Numbered from the stretch's first letter, positions 8,438 through 18,312 are shown. The stretch is 64,000 nt of DNA from DATAEE01 sp963725145 (GCA_963725145.1 CAVRXL010000012.1:496001-560000), one strand, 5' to 3'. The notes: generated from the letters alone by a model not told the origin. Numbers and translations: made by a program.

Positions 8438-9435
8438 TGAATCTTCTGCTGGTGAACCACGGCGAAGAGAACCAGCACGTCATCCTCCCCGACGTCGTGA
8501 ATGAACTGGCAAAGCTCGGGGGGCCGTACCGATGCCGTCTGGTCGGCGACGTCCCGCCGCGCGCAAAACACCGGATCTGGACCCTCGGACTCCCGACCGT
8601 CGTCATCTCGATGCGAGCGGTCACGGCCGTCGAGCTGCGGTTTGTTCCGTCCTGGGCGACCGTCTGGCGCCAGGCAGCCTATGACAAAGTCCAGGAGTGT
8701 GAGTTCCTGCAACGGGCTGGAATTCCGGTGCCGAAGTGGGCTGCAATCGACGAGGCATCCCGGCCCGATCTTACAGGGTTCGGAGAGTTCGTCGTGGTCA
8801 AGCCGGCTCACGGATCGCGGGGGGCGCTCGTCCGCGTGATGCGCCGCGACCGCGTGCGCTGGCGTCCGTTGGAGGTGGAGTGGCACGCCTTCACGGACAC
8901 ACGCGGAACAAGCTCACGGCTTCTCGTCCAGGAATACGTCCATACCGGCGCCTGGCCCATCAGCTACCGGGTGGGAACCATCTTCGGCGAACCGATCTAT
9001 GCGTGGCGGATGGTCGCCAGCCAGACACGGCCGCCGTTTCCCGAAGGAAAACCGGACTCTGCGTTCTTCGACGGACGGACCATCGTCGCGACGTCAAAGG
9101 GGTGCCGCGTCGACGACCTGGTTCCGCAGGACGTCCTTCAGCTCGCCCGGATGGCGCACGGCGCTTTTCCTGACGTGCCGCTCCTGGGGACGGACATCAT
9201 TCGAGACGATACGACCGGCAAGCTCTATGTCCTCGAGGTCAATTCGTCCGGCGGAACCTTCCATCTCACATCGGTCGTTCGAGAGCGAATCCTGAAGGAG
9301 ACCGGCATCGACCTGCTGTCGCAATTCGGTGGCGCCCCCGCGGTGGCCCGAGGCATCCATCAGCGGTTGGTCGACGCGAGCCGGGAATGGCCGGGCGTCA
9401 TGGCGAGACGAACGAATGCAGTTGAAGTCTCGTGA
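8434..9435 (+). CDS. ATP-grasp family ligase
   Basis: 333 residues with an ATP-grasp layout. A pre-ATP-grasp N-terminal third is followed by a lysine strand (FVVVKPAHGSRGALV, about 127-141), then LLVQEYV, and a metal/ATP segment GTDIIRDDTTGKLYVLEVNSSGG (about 250-272) with the usual Asp and Glu-x-Asn ligands. The family joins a carboxylate to an amine or thiol by an acyl-phosphate intermediate. It resembles RimK/YheC-type members and is not a purine or cell-wall enzyme. It overlaps wzt by four bases and the PP-loop gene by about 20, so it belongs to the polysaccharide operon. The substrate is unknown; amidation of a uronic acid or amino sugar is a plausible inference. Confidence 0.82.
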   Translation: MMNLLLVNHGEENQHVILPDVVNELAKLGGPYRCRLVGDVPPRAKHRIWTLGLPTVVISMRAVTAVELRFVPSWATVWRQAAYDKVQECEFLQRAGIPVPKWAAIDEASRPDLTGFGEFVVVKPAHGSRGALVRVMRRDRVRWRPLEVEWHAFTDTRGTSSRLLVQEYVHTGAWPISYRVGTIFGEPIYAWRMVASQTRPPFPEGKPDSAFFDGRTIVATSKGCRVDDLVPQDVLQLARMAHGAFPDVPLLGTDIIRDDTTGKLYVLEVNSSGGTFHLTSVVRERILKETGIDLLSQFGGAPAVARGIHQRLVDASREWPGVMARRTNAVEVS

Positions 9436-10637
9436 TATCGCGCCGTCGCCGGTGGCACCCGACCGGGTGCGTCTCAGCGGAGAGGTCACGTACGATCGCG
9501 GCCCCATTCGAAGCGAGGTCTACTGGTTCGACGTTCCTGAACGCTACGCAGCATCCTTGAGTGTCTCGGGCAACCCCTGGCTGGTGTGCCTGATTCCGCT
9601 GGCGGTCACGCTCGGCGAGCCTCTCCGGATTTGCGAGCCCGTCGATCGGCGGCTGCTCGAAAACGTCGCTGAGCTCATGCGGATCTGGAAGTGTTGGTAC
9701 CCGCACCTGCACGTGGTTCCCCTCGAGGCAGAGAGCGTGGAATCCAGCGAGCCGACAATCGCGCGAAAGATCGGCGCGTTCTTCTCGGGCGGCGTGGACT
9801 CATTCTTTACGGCGTTGTGGCACGCCGATCGTTCGGAGTCGGCGGCGCGAGTGCGTATCGACGACCTGTTGACCGTATGGGGATTCGACGTGCCGCTCGC
9901 CAACGTCGACGCCTTTCGACGGATGCGGGACGTGCTGCGACGAGCGGCAGAGGATCTCGGCATCGAGCTCATCGACGTTGCGACGAATGTCCGCGACACG
10001 CGATGGCAGCAGACTGACTGGACGTACCTCTCCCATAACTGCGCGCTCGGCGGCGTCGCCCTGGCGCTCGAGGGGCGGTACCGCAAGATGTTGATGGCGT
10101 CAACGGGCGGGTACAGGGACCTGCTGCCGTGGGGATCGCACGTGCTGACCGATCCGCTGCTGTCCACGAGCATGAACCGAGATCGTCCATGACGGTGCCG
10201 CCTTCAAGTTCACGGAGAAAGTGGAATTCTGGCCAGTTCCGAACGTCGCCCTGCGTTCGCTCCGGGTGTGCTGGCGTTCGCGCTCGGACAAGAACTGCTG
10301 TACGTGCAGCAAATGCTACCGCACGATGATCACATTGGAGGTGCTCGGAGCGCTCGCCGCCTGTCCGACCTTTGGCCAGGCCGAGGTCGACATCGCCTTG
10401 ATCCGAAAGGTCTACTGCGCGGACTACTATGACGTGGACTTCTATCGGGACATCCAGACGCTGGCCAGCCGCCAGGGGCGGGCGGATATCGCGACGGCGA
10501 TAGAGCAGAGCTTGAGAAGCTCAGTACGAGTCAGCAGGTACTTGCACCTGCTGCGGCGACTCAAAACGAGACCGTTCGCGCGCCGAGTCGCCGGGCGTCT
10601 GGAGAGCGCTGTGCTCGCCGGTCGCATCAGCAGCTGA
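9416..10637 (+). CDS. PP-loop (QueC/Asn-synthase-like) ATPase, one frameshift
   Basis: A PP-loop ATP-pyrophosphatase: the SGGVDS motif lies at residue about 121. Later come GSHVLTDPLLSTS and a cysteine cluster CCTCSKC resembling the zinc site of QueC/ExsB proteins. The frame that starts at ATG 9416 stops at 10192. The continuation (EIVHDGAAF, then the Cys cluster) is in another frame up to 10637. Removing one C near 10177-10180 restores a single protein of about 406 residues, so I treat it as one gene with an indel that may be a sequencing error. The family adenylates a carboxyl or carbonyl group before attack by a nitrogen donor. Together with the adjacent ATP-grasp protein this suggests an amide- or nitrile-forming step on a glycan precursor. 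Confidence 0.75.
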
Positions 10638-10645
10638 CGATCCAC

Positions 10646-11728
10646 ATGGCGCTCACAGCGAGTACACCGATCGAGACGACCGCGAGGACGCCTCAGGCGC
10701 ACGACACGGTGTCTTCCCTGAAGCGACGCCTCGAGAAGATCCTCGAACCGATCCTGCCCCGGGACAACGACTACGCGCTGCTGGATTTCCCCAACTACTC
10801 GAACGTGGGTGACAGCGCGATCTGGCTTGGCGAACGCAGGCTCCTTCGCAGACTCGGTGCGTCGGTGGGCTACACGACGGACTTCGCCTCGTACTCGCCA
10901 GAACGATTGCGGGCCTGTCGCGGCACGATCCTTTTGAGCGGGGGAGGCAATATCGGCGATCTCTGGCCGGCCATTCAACACTTCCGTGAAACCGTCATTC
11001 GAACGTTTCCGGACCGGACCGTCATCCAACTGCCTCAGTCGATCCATTTCAAGGAAAAGGCGAGCCTCACGCGGGCCCGCGCGTTCTTCAACGCCCATCC
11101 CGATCTCACTCTTCTGCTCCGGGACCATCGGAGCCTCGAGATTGCCCGGAACGAGTTCCGGGCGAGAAGCATTCTCTGCCCTGACATGGCTTTTGCGCTG
11201 GGCTTCCTCAATCGGCCTGACCCGCCCACTCAGGACATCGTTTGGCTGTCTCGGACCGACATCGAGTCCGCCCGGAACCCTGTCGACGCACCTCACGCAG
11301 GCGTCGATCGCGGCGACTGGCTGGAAGATGAGCCCTCGGTGGTCCAGCGTGCGAACGAATTCCTGACCCGCCGGGTGCGGCGTCGCCCCTGGATATTCCC
11401 GTGGCTCTCCCGCCCGCTGTCGCTCACTCGCGATCGCCTCGCGGGCCGGCGCCTCCGGCGCGGCTGCCGTTTTCTCGGCAGAGGCCGTGTCGTGATCACC
11501 GACCGCCTCCACGGTCACATCCTGAGCCTGCTCCTGGGGATTCCTCACGTCATCCTCGACAACAACAACGGCAAGCTCAGGAGTTTTTACGAGACATGGA
11601 CGAAAGACTCCGGGTTGGCCGTCTGGGCTGATTCGCCGGCGGATGCATTGGAACAGGCACGAGCGCTCGCACGGGAGATCAATCCCAGCCGCCCGCCGAT
11701 TCCGGGTACGTCGAGCGCGGCTTCGTGA
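10646..11728 (+). CDS. Polysaccharide pyruvyl transferase family protein
   Basis: 360 residues. Family hallmarks are NYSNVGDSAIW near 50-60, the SGGGNIGDLW motif near 98-107, and a C-terminal ITDRLHGHILSLLLGIPHV segment with the conserved Arg-x-His-Gly-His. These enzymes put a pyruvate ketal from phosphoenolpyruvate onto a sugar of an exopolysaccharide, which adds negative charge. It lies 8 bases after the PP-loop gene and its stop overlaps the next start (GTGA). A terminal pyruvyl group could be the capping signal read by Wzt, but that is inference. Confidence 0.88.
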   Translation: MALTASTPIETTARTPQAHDTVSSLKRRLEKILEPILPRDNDYALLDFPNYSNVGDSAIWLGERRLLRRLGASVGYTTDFASYSPERLRACRGTILLSGGGNIGDLWPAIQHFRETVIRTFPDRTVIQLPQSIHFKEKASLTRARAFFNAHPDLTLLLRDHRSLEIARNEFRARSILCPDMAFALGFLNRPDPPTQDIVWLSRTDIESARNPVDAPHAGVDRGDWLEDEPSVVQRANEFLTRRVRRRPWIFPWLSRPLSLTRDRLAGRRLRRGCRFLGRGRVVITDRLHGHILSLLLGIPHVILDNNNGKLRSFYETWTKDSGLAVWADSPADALEQARALAREINPSRPPIPGTSSAAS

Positions 11729-12705
11729 ATCCTGCGACGTCCATGGATGTCTCCGTCATTCTCTGCACCCGCAACCGAGCCGACCAGTTGGCCACGACTC
11801 TGAAGAGCCTCGGCGCGATGGCGGTCCCCCCGAATCTGCGCTGGGAATTGATCGTGGTCGACAACAACTCCAGCGATGACACGAGACGGGTGGCCCAGGA
11901 GTGTGCGGCCACCTCCGCCCTGGCCGTTCGATACCTTTTCGAGGGCCGGCAGGGGTTGTCCCACGCCCGCAATACCGGGTTGGCGCACGCACAGGGTGAG
12001 CTCGTGCTGTTCACCGATGACGACGTCGCCGTTGCCAACGACTGGCTTGCGCAGATGGTCGATGTGTTTCGTCGAACCTCGTGCGATGCCGCAGTGGGAA
12101 AGACCGAGCTCGCCCCAGGCGTGCTGCGGCCGTGGATGAACGACTATTTCCGGGGCGTGCTGGCGGCCATGGACTTCGAGCTGGGCGGGCCGCTGGAATT
12201 GGTCGGCGTGAACATGGGCTTTCGCCGCTCGGTCCTGCAGCGCGTGCGCGAGTTCGATCCGGAGCTCGGCTCCGGAGCGCTGGGCCTTGGAGAAGAGACG
12301 CTGTTCGGATGGCAGCTGATGGAAGCGGGCTACACAATCGCCTACGCTCGACACGCGGTCGTCGTTCATCACCCGGATGTCTCACGACTCCGGCGGAGCG
12401 AGTGGTTGAGCGTGGCGGCGAAAACGGGCGCGAGGAACGCCTACCTCGAATATCACTGGGAACACAGCGACCTCAGAGCCGCGCGCCTGAAATGGCTGTG
12501 GTTTTGGACGAAGCTTCGGGTCCGGCGGATCCTGCAGCCGCCACCACCCCTGGCGAGCGAAGGATGCCCGCGTTGGGAAATGAGCTACGTCGCGCAGCTC
12601 GAGCGGTGCAGGCGATTCTGCGTGGAGACTAACCGTCCGCGCAACTACGCACGCCGGGGACTGAGGAAACGGGTGCGGTCTCAGCCGCGACCGGTCGCAC
12701 TGTAG
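11725..12705 (+). CDS. Family 2 glycosyltransferase
   Basis: 326 residues. GT-A motifs: VSVILCTRNRADQL (about 8-21), IVVDNNSSDDT (about 45-55), the LSHARNTGL segment, and FTDDDV (about 93-98) as the DXD motif. A C-terminal amphipathic part may sit on the membrane. The GTG at 11725 overlaps the upstream stop. An ATG six codons in is an alternative. It is the last gene of the plus-strand polysaccharide run and its 3' end overlaps by 77 bases the 3' end of a convergent minus-strand glycosyltransferase. Confidence 0.87.
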   Translation: MNPATSMDVSVILCTRNRADQLATTLKSLGAMAVPPNLRWELIVVDNNSSDDTRRVAQECAATSALAVRYLFEGRQGLSHARNTGLAHAQGELVLFTDDDVAVANDWLAQMVDVFRRTSCDAAVGKTELAPGVLRPWMNDYFRGVLAAMDFELGGPLELVGVNMGFRRSVLQRVREFDPELGSGALGLGEETLFGWQLMEAGYTIAYARHAVVVHHPDVSRLRRSEWLSVAAKTGARNAYLEYHWEHSDLRAARLKWLWFWTKLRVRRILQPPPPLASEGCPRWEMSYVAQLERCRRFCVETNRPRNYARRGLRKRVRSQPRPVAL

Positions 12706-13633
12706 CGTCGTATCCCTTTCGCGTGCGATGCCGCAGCATCCAGAGCGCGAAGCTGGGGTCGACGGCGATTGCCGTCGCAGCCGCCTTGAGCCCCTGGCCG
12801 TATCGGCCGGCCCGCAGAAGATTCCGACTGAGCTCCCACTGATACGATGCGGCGTTGTACCGAACGACCCTGCGGAATTCGGGCCTGACCGCCGACAGGT
12901 TTTGAAGCCGCTCCAACCACAAGACGGACGATTCGGCGACCTGCCGCGGCGAACCTATCGGCACCTCGACGGTCAGCCGTACCGGCGACGGATCGTCCGC
13001 CGTCTGGACACACCCCACCCCTGCCACGGCGCACGCGACCCCGCCGATGCCAAGCGCACAAAAGATGTGCGTGTCATGAACGAGCCGGAATCTGGCATCG
13101 AGCCCGCCCACCCTCTCCAGCGCGGCTCTGCTGATCACTGAGCTCTGAAGCATCGTGGGCTGGCGCCTGATGAGCATCCATCCGGTCGCGTCGGCAACGA
13201 GGTGGTGCGGCGCGCGCGGGTGAAAGTTAATCCGCTCCCAGAGTGTCCCGCCCCCTTCGGAGGTCGGCAGCTGCATGTCCGCAAAGTACACGGCTGCCGT
13301 CCCGTGCGTCTCGGCAATCGCCGCCATGATTCGCTCGAGATGCGGCGGATTCCAGTAATCATCCGAATCGAGAAACGCCACCCACGGTTGACGCGCGTGC
13401 CAGAAGCCGCGATTCCGGGACGCGGACGGTCCAGCGTTCTGCTGGGCGACGTATTCCACGCGGTCTCCGTACTTGGCGCAGATCTCGGCCGTCCCGTCGG
13501 TCGAGCCATCGTCCACCACGACGACCTGGCTGGGCGGGACCGTCTGATTCAGAGCGCTGTCGATGGCTCGGCCCAGCAGTTCTGCCCGATTGAACGTGGG
13601 GACTACGGCCGTGACGGGACACGCGGTGCGCAT
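12629..13633 (-). CDS. Family 2 glycosyltransferase
   Basis: 334 residues starting MRTACPVTAVVPTFN. Other GT2 motifs are VVVDDGSTDGT (about 37-47), ASRNRG, and LDSDDYW (about 89-95) as the DXD metal site. A longer upstream reading frame exists but lies inside the efflux-pump gene. I chose the ATG at 13633, which overlaps the pump's stop codon. It is thus the last gene of the minus-strand run that holds the copper oxidase and efflux genes, an unexpected place for a glycosyltransferase. Its end overlaps the convergent GT2 gene. Confidence 0.85.
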   Translation of the reverse strand: MRTACPVTAVVPTFNRAELLGRAIDSALNQTVPPSQVVVVDDGSTDGTAEICAKYGDRVEYVAQQNAGPSASRNRGFWHARQPWVAFLDSDDYWNPPHLERIMAAIAETHGTAAVYFADMQLPTSEGGGTLWERINFHPRAPHHLVADATGWMLIRRQPTMLQSSVISRAALERVGGLDARFRLVHDTHIFCALGIGGVACAVAGVGCVQTADDPSPVRLTVEVPIGSPRQVAESSVLWLERLQNLSAVRPEFRRVVRYNAASYQWELSRNLLRAGRYGQGLKAAATAIAVDPSFALWMLRHRTRKGYDATVRPVAAETAPVSSVPGVRSCADG

Positions 13634-16600
13634 CAGGCGACCATGGCTTTCAGCGACCCGCGTCGTAGCGAGCGGCGTTTGAGCAGGAAGAAGATCACCG
13701 GCGTGATGATCAGCACGTGAACCGCGGAGGTGACCATCCCTCCGACGATCGGCGCCGCAATGGGTTTGAGGACATCCGACCCGATGCCGCTGCTCCACAG
13801 AATCGGCAGGAGCCCCAGGATCGTGGCCGCGACCGTCATGAGCTTGGGTCTGAGCCGGAGGACGGCGCCCGACACCGTCGCTTCGCACAAGTCCGCCTCT
13901 GTCAGGGGCTCACCCGTCTGCAGCCGGCGGTCCAGGGCCTCGTGCAGGTAGACCACCATGATGACTCCCGTCTGCACCGCGACACCGTAGAGCGCGATGT
14001 ACCCCACCCAGACAGCCACCGAGAACTGATAGCCGAGCAGCCATTGCAGTACGACGCCGCCGGTCATCGCGTAGATCACCGACAGCATGACGATGAGCGC
14101 TTCGCCCGCCGATCGGAATGCCAGATAGAGAAGCATGAAGATCGTGACGAGCACGACCGGTATGATCAGCCGGAGGCGTTGGGAGGCTCGAAGCTGATAC
14201 TCGTACTGACCCGACCAGTCCAGCATGTAACCCACTGGAAGTCTCACGTGCGTCTCGATCGCCTTTTGAGCGCGGTCGACGTACCCCGCGAGGTCACGCG
14301 TGGCCGTGTCGATGTAGACGTACCCCGCCAGCATCCCGCCTTCATCCCGAATCATCGCCGGCCCTGTAGTGACGACAATGTCCGCCAGTTGTCCCAGAGC
14401 GATCTGGCTGCCTGTGGGCGTCTTGATGAGCACCCGTTCCAGGGCGGGCACGTCCGCGCGAAAATCGTGCTGATAGCGCACGTTGATCGGATAGCGCGCT
14501 CGTCCTTCGACGGTGCGGCCGATATTACTTCCGCCGATCGCCGTCTGGATGACCTCCTCGACATCCTGGATCGTGAGCCCGTGCCGGCCGATCGCCGAGC
14601 GGTCGATCTGGATATCCGTGAAGTACCCGTCGGCCGCGCGCTCCGCATACGCGGTGCGCGTGCCCTCGACGGTCCGGAGGATCCGTTCGATCTGTAGGCC
14701 GAGCTCCTGAATCACCGTCAGATCTGATCCCAGTATCTTGATGCCGACGGGCGTCTTGATGCCGGTGAACAGCATGTCGAGCCGGTTGCGGATCGGTTGG
14801 GTCCAGACATTCGGCAGGCCGGGTACGTGCAGCGCCGAGTCCAGCTCCGCCTGCAGATCCTCGACCGTCAGGCCCGACCTCCACTTGTCACGTGGCTTCA
14901 ACGTGACGATGGTGTTGACCATGCCCATCGGTGAGTTGTCCGTGGCGGTGGTGGCCCGGCCGACCGTTCCAAAGACGCGCTCCACCTCCGGAAACCTCCG
15001 AAGCACCCGATCCTGCGTCTGCAGGAGCCGTGTCGCGTCGGTGATGGACAGGCCCGGAGGAGCCGTGGGCATGTAGAGCAGCGAACCCTCGTAGAGCGGC
15101 GGCATGAACTCATGACCCAGCGTCGGGAGGAGGAGCGCGGTCAGCGGAATGACCGCCGCGTTCAGGATCAAGAACGTCCACTTGTTCCGCAACGCAAGCC
15201 GTAACGACGGTTCGTAGAGGCGTGCGCAGAATCGTGTGAGGGGGTTCGGCTGTTTCACCCCCTCCGCGTCCCGCCGGAGAAGCAGCACCATGAGGACGGG
15301 CACCAGGGTGATCGCGAGCAGGGTGGCGGCCGCCATGCCGAACGTCTTCGTCAGCGCGAGCGGACGGAACATCCGCCCTTCCTGCGCCTCGAGAAGGAAG
15401 ACCGGCATGAACGACACCACCATGACCGCGAGGGAGAAAAAGACGGCCCGACCGACCTGCCGGGCCGCGCCCGTCACGACCACGGCAGGACTCGCCCCTA
15501 ACGCGTCGGCGTCTTCAGCGACGCGCCGATACCCGTTCTCCACCATCACGATCGCAGCGTCCACGAGCACGCCGATGGCCAGCGCGATTCCCCCGAGCGA
15601 CATGATGTTGGCAGTGACGCCCATGTACGACAGCGGAATGAAGGAGGCGACCACCGCGATCGGCAGCGTGATCACGGCGATGAGGGCGGATCGCACGTGA
15701 AACAGAAACGCGATGACGACCAGCGACACGACGATGACCTCTTCGACCAGCATGCGACGCAGCGTCGAGATGGAGCCGTGTATCAGGTCGGACCGGTCGT
15801 ACACCGGAACGAGGAGGACACCTTCCGGCAGCGTGCGCTGGATGTCGGCGATCCGGCGCTTCACCCGCTCGATCACGCCGAGCGCATTCTCGCCAACGCG
15901 CATGATGACGATGCCCCCGACCACCTGGCCTCGTCCGTCCAGTTCCGCGATGCCGCGACGGAAGTCCGGACCTATTCGCACGTCCGCAACGTCCGCCACG
16001 CGTATCGGCGTCCCCCCGACGCCGACGCCAACCGCCACCTGCTCGATATCCTCGATTGAGCTGAGCTGACCTCGAGCCCGCACCATGTACTCGCGGCCGG
16101 CGAATTCCAGGACTCGGCCCTCGACGTCGTTGTTGCTCGCGCGAATCGCGTCGACGACCTCTTTCGGCGAGAGATTCAGCCCCGACAGCCGATCCGGATC
16201 CAGGTTGACCTGGTACTGCTTGACGAATCCGCCGATGCTCGCGATTTCGGCGACGCCGCGGACGCTGGCCAGCCCGTATCGCACCGTCCAGTCCTGCAGG
16301 CCGCGCAGTTCGTCCAGGCCATAGCGCCCGCCCTCATCGACCAGCGCGTACTCGAATATCCACCCGACGCCGGTCGTATCCGGTGCCATGGTCGGCGTCG
16401 CGCCGTCGGGGAGCGCTCCGCGAAGCATCTGTAGATGTTCGAGCACCCGGCTCCGCGCCCAGTACGTCTCCGTCGAGTCGTCGAAGATGACGTAGACGAA
16501 AGAAACCCCGAAGTCGGTGACCCCGCGCACGGAGCGCACCTTCGGCGTCGACAGGAGCGCCGCGACGATCGGATACGTGACCTGGGCCTCGACCAGGTCG

Positions 16601-16773
16601 GGGCTTCTCCCCGGCCATTCGGTGGACACGATGACCTGGACGTCCGACACGTCCGGCACCGCGTCGATGGGCGTGTGACGCATCGCCCAGATGCCCCAGG
16701 CCGTCAGGAAAACAGCGCCCACGCACACCAGGAACCGATTGGCGACGCACCAGGCAATCGTCCTGTCAACCAT
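13633..16773 (-). CDS. cusA: Copper/silver RND efflux pump, CusA family
   Basis: 1046 residues, the normal HME-RND length. There is a first membrane helix at about 13-32, then two large periplasmic loops and two groups of helices. VDAAIVMVENGYRR (about 404-417) carries the family's acidic membrane motif. Three methionines match the Cu(I)/Ag(I) relay of E. coli CusA (573, 623, 672) with a constant offset of five: M568 in LLYMP, M618 in MGMVNT and M667 in DMLFTG. This favours copper or silver over zinc/cobalt. It is 24 bases after the adaptor gene. No outer-membrane partner (CusC type) is encoded in the window. Confidence 0.93.
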   Translation of the reverse strand: MVDRTIAWCVANRFLVCVGAVFLTAWGIWAMRHTPIDAVPDVSDVQVIVSTEWPGRSPDLVEAQVTYPIVAALLSTPKVRSVRGVTDFGVSFVYVIFDDSTETYWARSRVLEHLQMLRGALPDGATPTMAPDTTGVGWIFEYALVDEGGRYGLDELRGLQDWTVRYGLASVRGVAEIASIGGFVKQYQVNLDPDRLSGLNLSPKEVVDAIRASNNDVEGRVLEFAGREYMVRARGQLSSIEDIEQVAVGVGVGGTPIRVADVADVRIGPDFRRGIAELDGRGQVVGGIVIMRVGENALGVIERVKRRIADIQRTLPEGVLLVPVYDRSDLIHGSISTLRRMLVEEVIVVSLVVIAFLFHVRSALIAVITLPIAVVASFIPLSYMGVTANIMSLGGIALAIGVLVDAAIVMVENGYRRVAEDADALGASPAVVVTGAARQVGRAVFFSLAVMVVSFMPVFLLEAQEGRMFRPLALTKTFGMAAATLLAITLVPVLMVLLLRRDAEGVKQPNPLTRFCARLYEPSLRLALRNKWTFLILNAAVIPLTALLLPTLGHEFMPPLYEGSLLYMPTAPPGLSITDATRLLQTQDRVLRRFPEVERVFGTVGRATTATDNSPMGMVNTIVTLKPRDKWRSGLTVEDLQAELDSALHVPGLPNVWTQPIRNRLDMLFTGIKTPVGIKILGSDLTVIQELGLQIERILRTVEGTRTAYAERAADGYFTDIQIDRSAIGRHGLTIQDVEEVIQTAIGGSNIGRTVEGRARYPINVRYQHDFRADVPALERVLIKTPTGSQIALGQLADIVVTTGPAMIRDEGGMLAGYVYIDTATRDLAGYVDRAQKAIETHVRLPVGYMLDWSGQYEYQLRASQRLRLIIPVVLVTIFMLLYLAFRSAGEALIVMLSVIYAMTGGVVLQWLLGYQFSVAVWVGYIALYGVAVQTGVIMVVYLHEALDRRLQTGEPLTEADLCEATVSGAVLRLRPKLMTVAATILGLLPILWSSGIGSDVLKPIAAPIVGGMVTSAVHVLIITPVIFFLLKRRSLRRGSLKAMVA

Positions 16774-16797
16774 GGGCGCGTTAGGAATGCGAGGCTC

Positions 16798-18312
16798 TCA
16801 CCGTACGAGCAACGTTGCGTGTCTGGTGCCGATGGCTCGGCCCTGCCGCCGTGCCGTAATGGTCAGGTCCCACCGGCCCGCCATCGAAAGGGACGCAGAT
16901 CCACGATAGGTACCGCCGCTGACGTGCATCAGCCGCGTATCGGATCGCATCGCGGGCATGTTCATCGCCGGCATGGCCGGCATCGACATGCGTACCTGAA
17001 GCTCCACATCGGTCACGCCGCGGCGGCCCGCCTCGGTGACCCGGACCTCGAGCACGTTGTCTCCCGTTCGTGGAGGGTTCGGCGTCACCTGGACCGCAAA
17101 GTCCAAGCCGGCGGCCGCCGATGCCGGCCGGAGAGGCTGGGTTTCGTAGTCCTGGAGCGCCGTTCGCATCTGACTCTCGGAGTCCAGGAAGAACGTCGCG
17201 CGCGTGGCAATCTCTTCGCCGTCGCCCAGGCCGTCCAGTATCTGGATCTGTCCCTCGGCTTTCGCCCCGACGGTGACCTGGCGTGGCTCGAAATAGCCGT
17301 CCCCCTGCGCGACGAAAACGATCTGGCGGGAGCCTGAATCGACGACGGCGTCGGCCGGGACCAGGAGACCCGGCTGCGACGTGGCGCTCAGCTCGACGCT
17401 CGCGTACATCCCCGGCTTCAATCGTCCGTCGCGGTTCGGCAGCTCGACTCGCGCCCTGAGCGTTCGCGTCTGCTCGCTCAGGTACGGGTACGTGCCCAGA
17501 ATGCGTCCCGCGAAGCGGCTGCCCGGCAGGGCGTCGAGCGTAATCTCGACACGCGCCCCCTCCTTCAGCGAATCCGCATCCGTCTCGCGAAAGTCCGCCT
17601 CGACCAGGACGACCGACAGATCGGCGATTCTGTACAAGGTCTGGCCCGCTTCGACGTGCATCCCTCTCATCACCGTTTTCTCGATGACGACGCCGTTCAT
17701 GGGCGAACGGAACACCACACCCGGGGGGATGCGGCGAGTTCTCTCGAGAACACGCACGTCTTCGTCGGCCACATCCCACTGCTTCAGCCGCTGTCGGGGC
17801 GTTTCAACCAGGCGATCGACGTGGGTCGAGCCGTCCGCGGCCTGCGCGATCGGGGGCTGATCCCTGGCCTTCAGCGCCGAGATGAGGTTGGCTTGCACAG
17901 CGTCGAGCTCCGGACTGTAGACCGTGAACAGCGATTGCCCGAGCCTCACGCGCTGCCCAACAAAGCTGACGTAGACATCCCGAACCCATCCATCCAGCTT
18001 CAGATTGACATCCGTCAGCCGGGTGTCGTCGTAGCGGACGGTCCCGCCTGCACGGATTCTGCGCGTGAGGGAGTTGCGAGCGACGCGCGCCGTGCGGACG
18101 CCGATCAGTTGTTGACGTCGTCCATCGATCTGGATCGCGGTGCGAGCATCGGAATCGGCGCGGAGCGCATCAGACACACCGGAGAGCGGAGGCATTCCAC
18201 CCGTGTCTCGCCCGACGCGTACCCGGACCGCCAGCAGCGTTCCCCCGAGCGCGACAAGCGCCAGGAGCAGCACATACACTCGGAGAGGCCTTCGCCGGAG
18301 GCGATGCATCAT
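16798..18312 (-). CDS. cusB: CusB-like RND adaptor with Met-rich C-terminal domain
   Basis: 504 residues. An N-terminal membrane anchor (about 12-30) is followed by the barrel-sandwich and hairpin of a membrane-fusion protein (LDGWVRDVYV near 106, YSPEL near 132, FRSPMNGVVIEK near 201, GMYASVEL near 301). After about residue 400 there is an extra domain of some 100 residues that resembles YtkA/FixH-type beta domains. It contains a methionine cluster at 442, 444, 447, 450, 452 and 455 (MSMPAMPAMNMPAM), a likely Cu(I)-binding patch that could replace a separate CusF chaperone. Its start overlaps the stop of the copper oxidase gene (ATGATG). Confidence 0.9.
   Translation of the reverse strand: MMHRLRRRPLRVYVLLLALVALGGTLLAVRVRVGRDTGGMPPLSGVSDALRADSDARTAIQIDGRRQQLIGVRTARVARNSLTRRIRAGGTVRYDDTRLTDVNLKLDGWVRDVYVSFVGQRVRLGQSLFTVYSPELDAVQANLISALKARDQPPIAQAADGSTHVDRLVETPRQRLKQWDVADEDVRVLERTRRIPPGVVFRSPMNGVVIEKTVMRGMHVEAGQTLYRIADLSVVLVEADFRETDADSLKEGARVEITLDALPGSRFAGRILGTYPYLSEQTRTLRARVELPNRDGRLKPGMYASVELSATSQPGLLVPADAVVDSGSRQIVFVAQGDGYFEPRQVTVGAKAEGQIQILDGLGDGEEIATRATFFLDSESQMRTALQDYETQPLRPASAAAGLDFAVQVTPNPPRTGDNVLEVRVTEAGRRGVTDVELQVRMSMPAMPAMNMPAMRSDTRLMHVSGGTYRGSASLSMAGRWDLTITARRQGRAIGTRHATLLVR

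Noticed and set aside
13717..14697. Plus-strand ORF opposite cusA
   Set aside because: Antisense shadow of a strongly conserved RND gene with an Arg/Asp/His-rich product.
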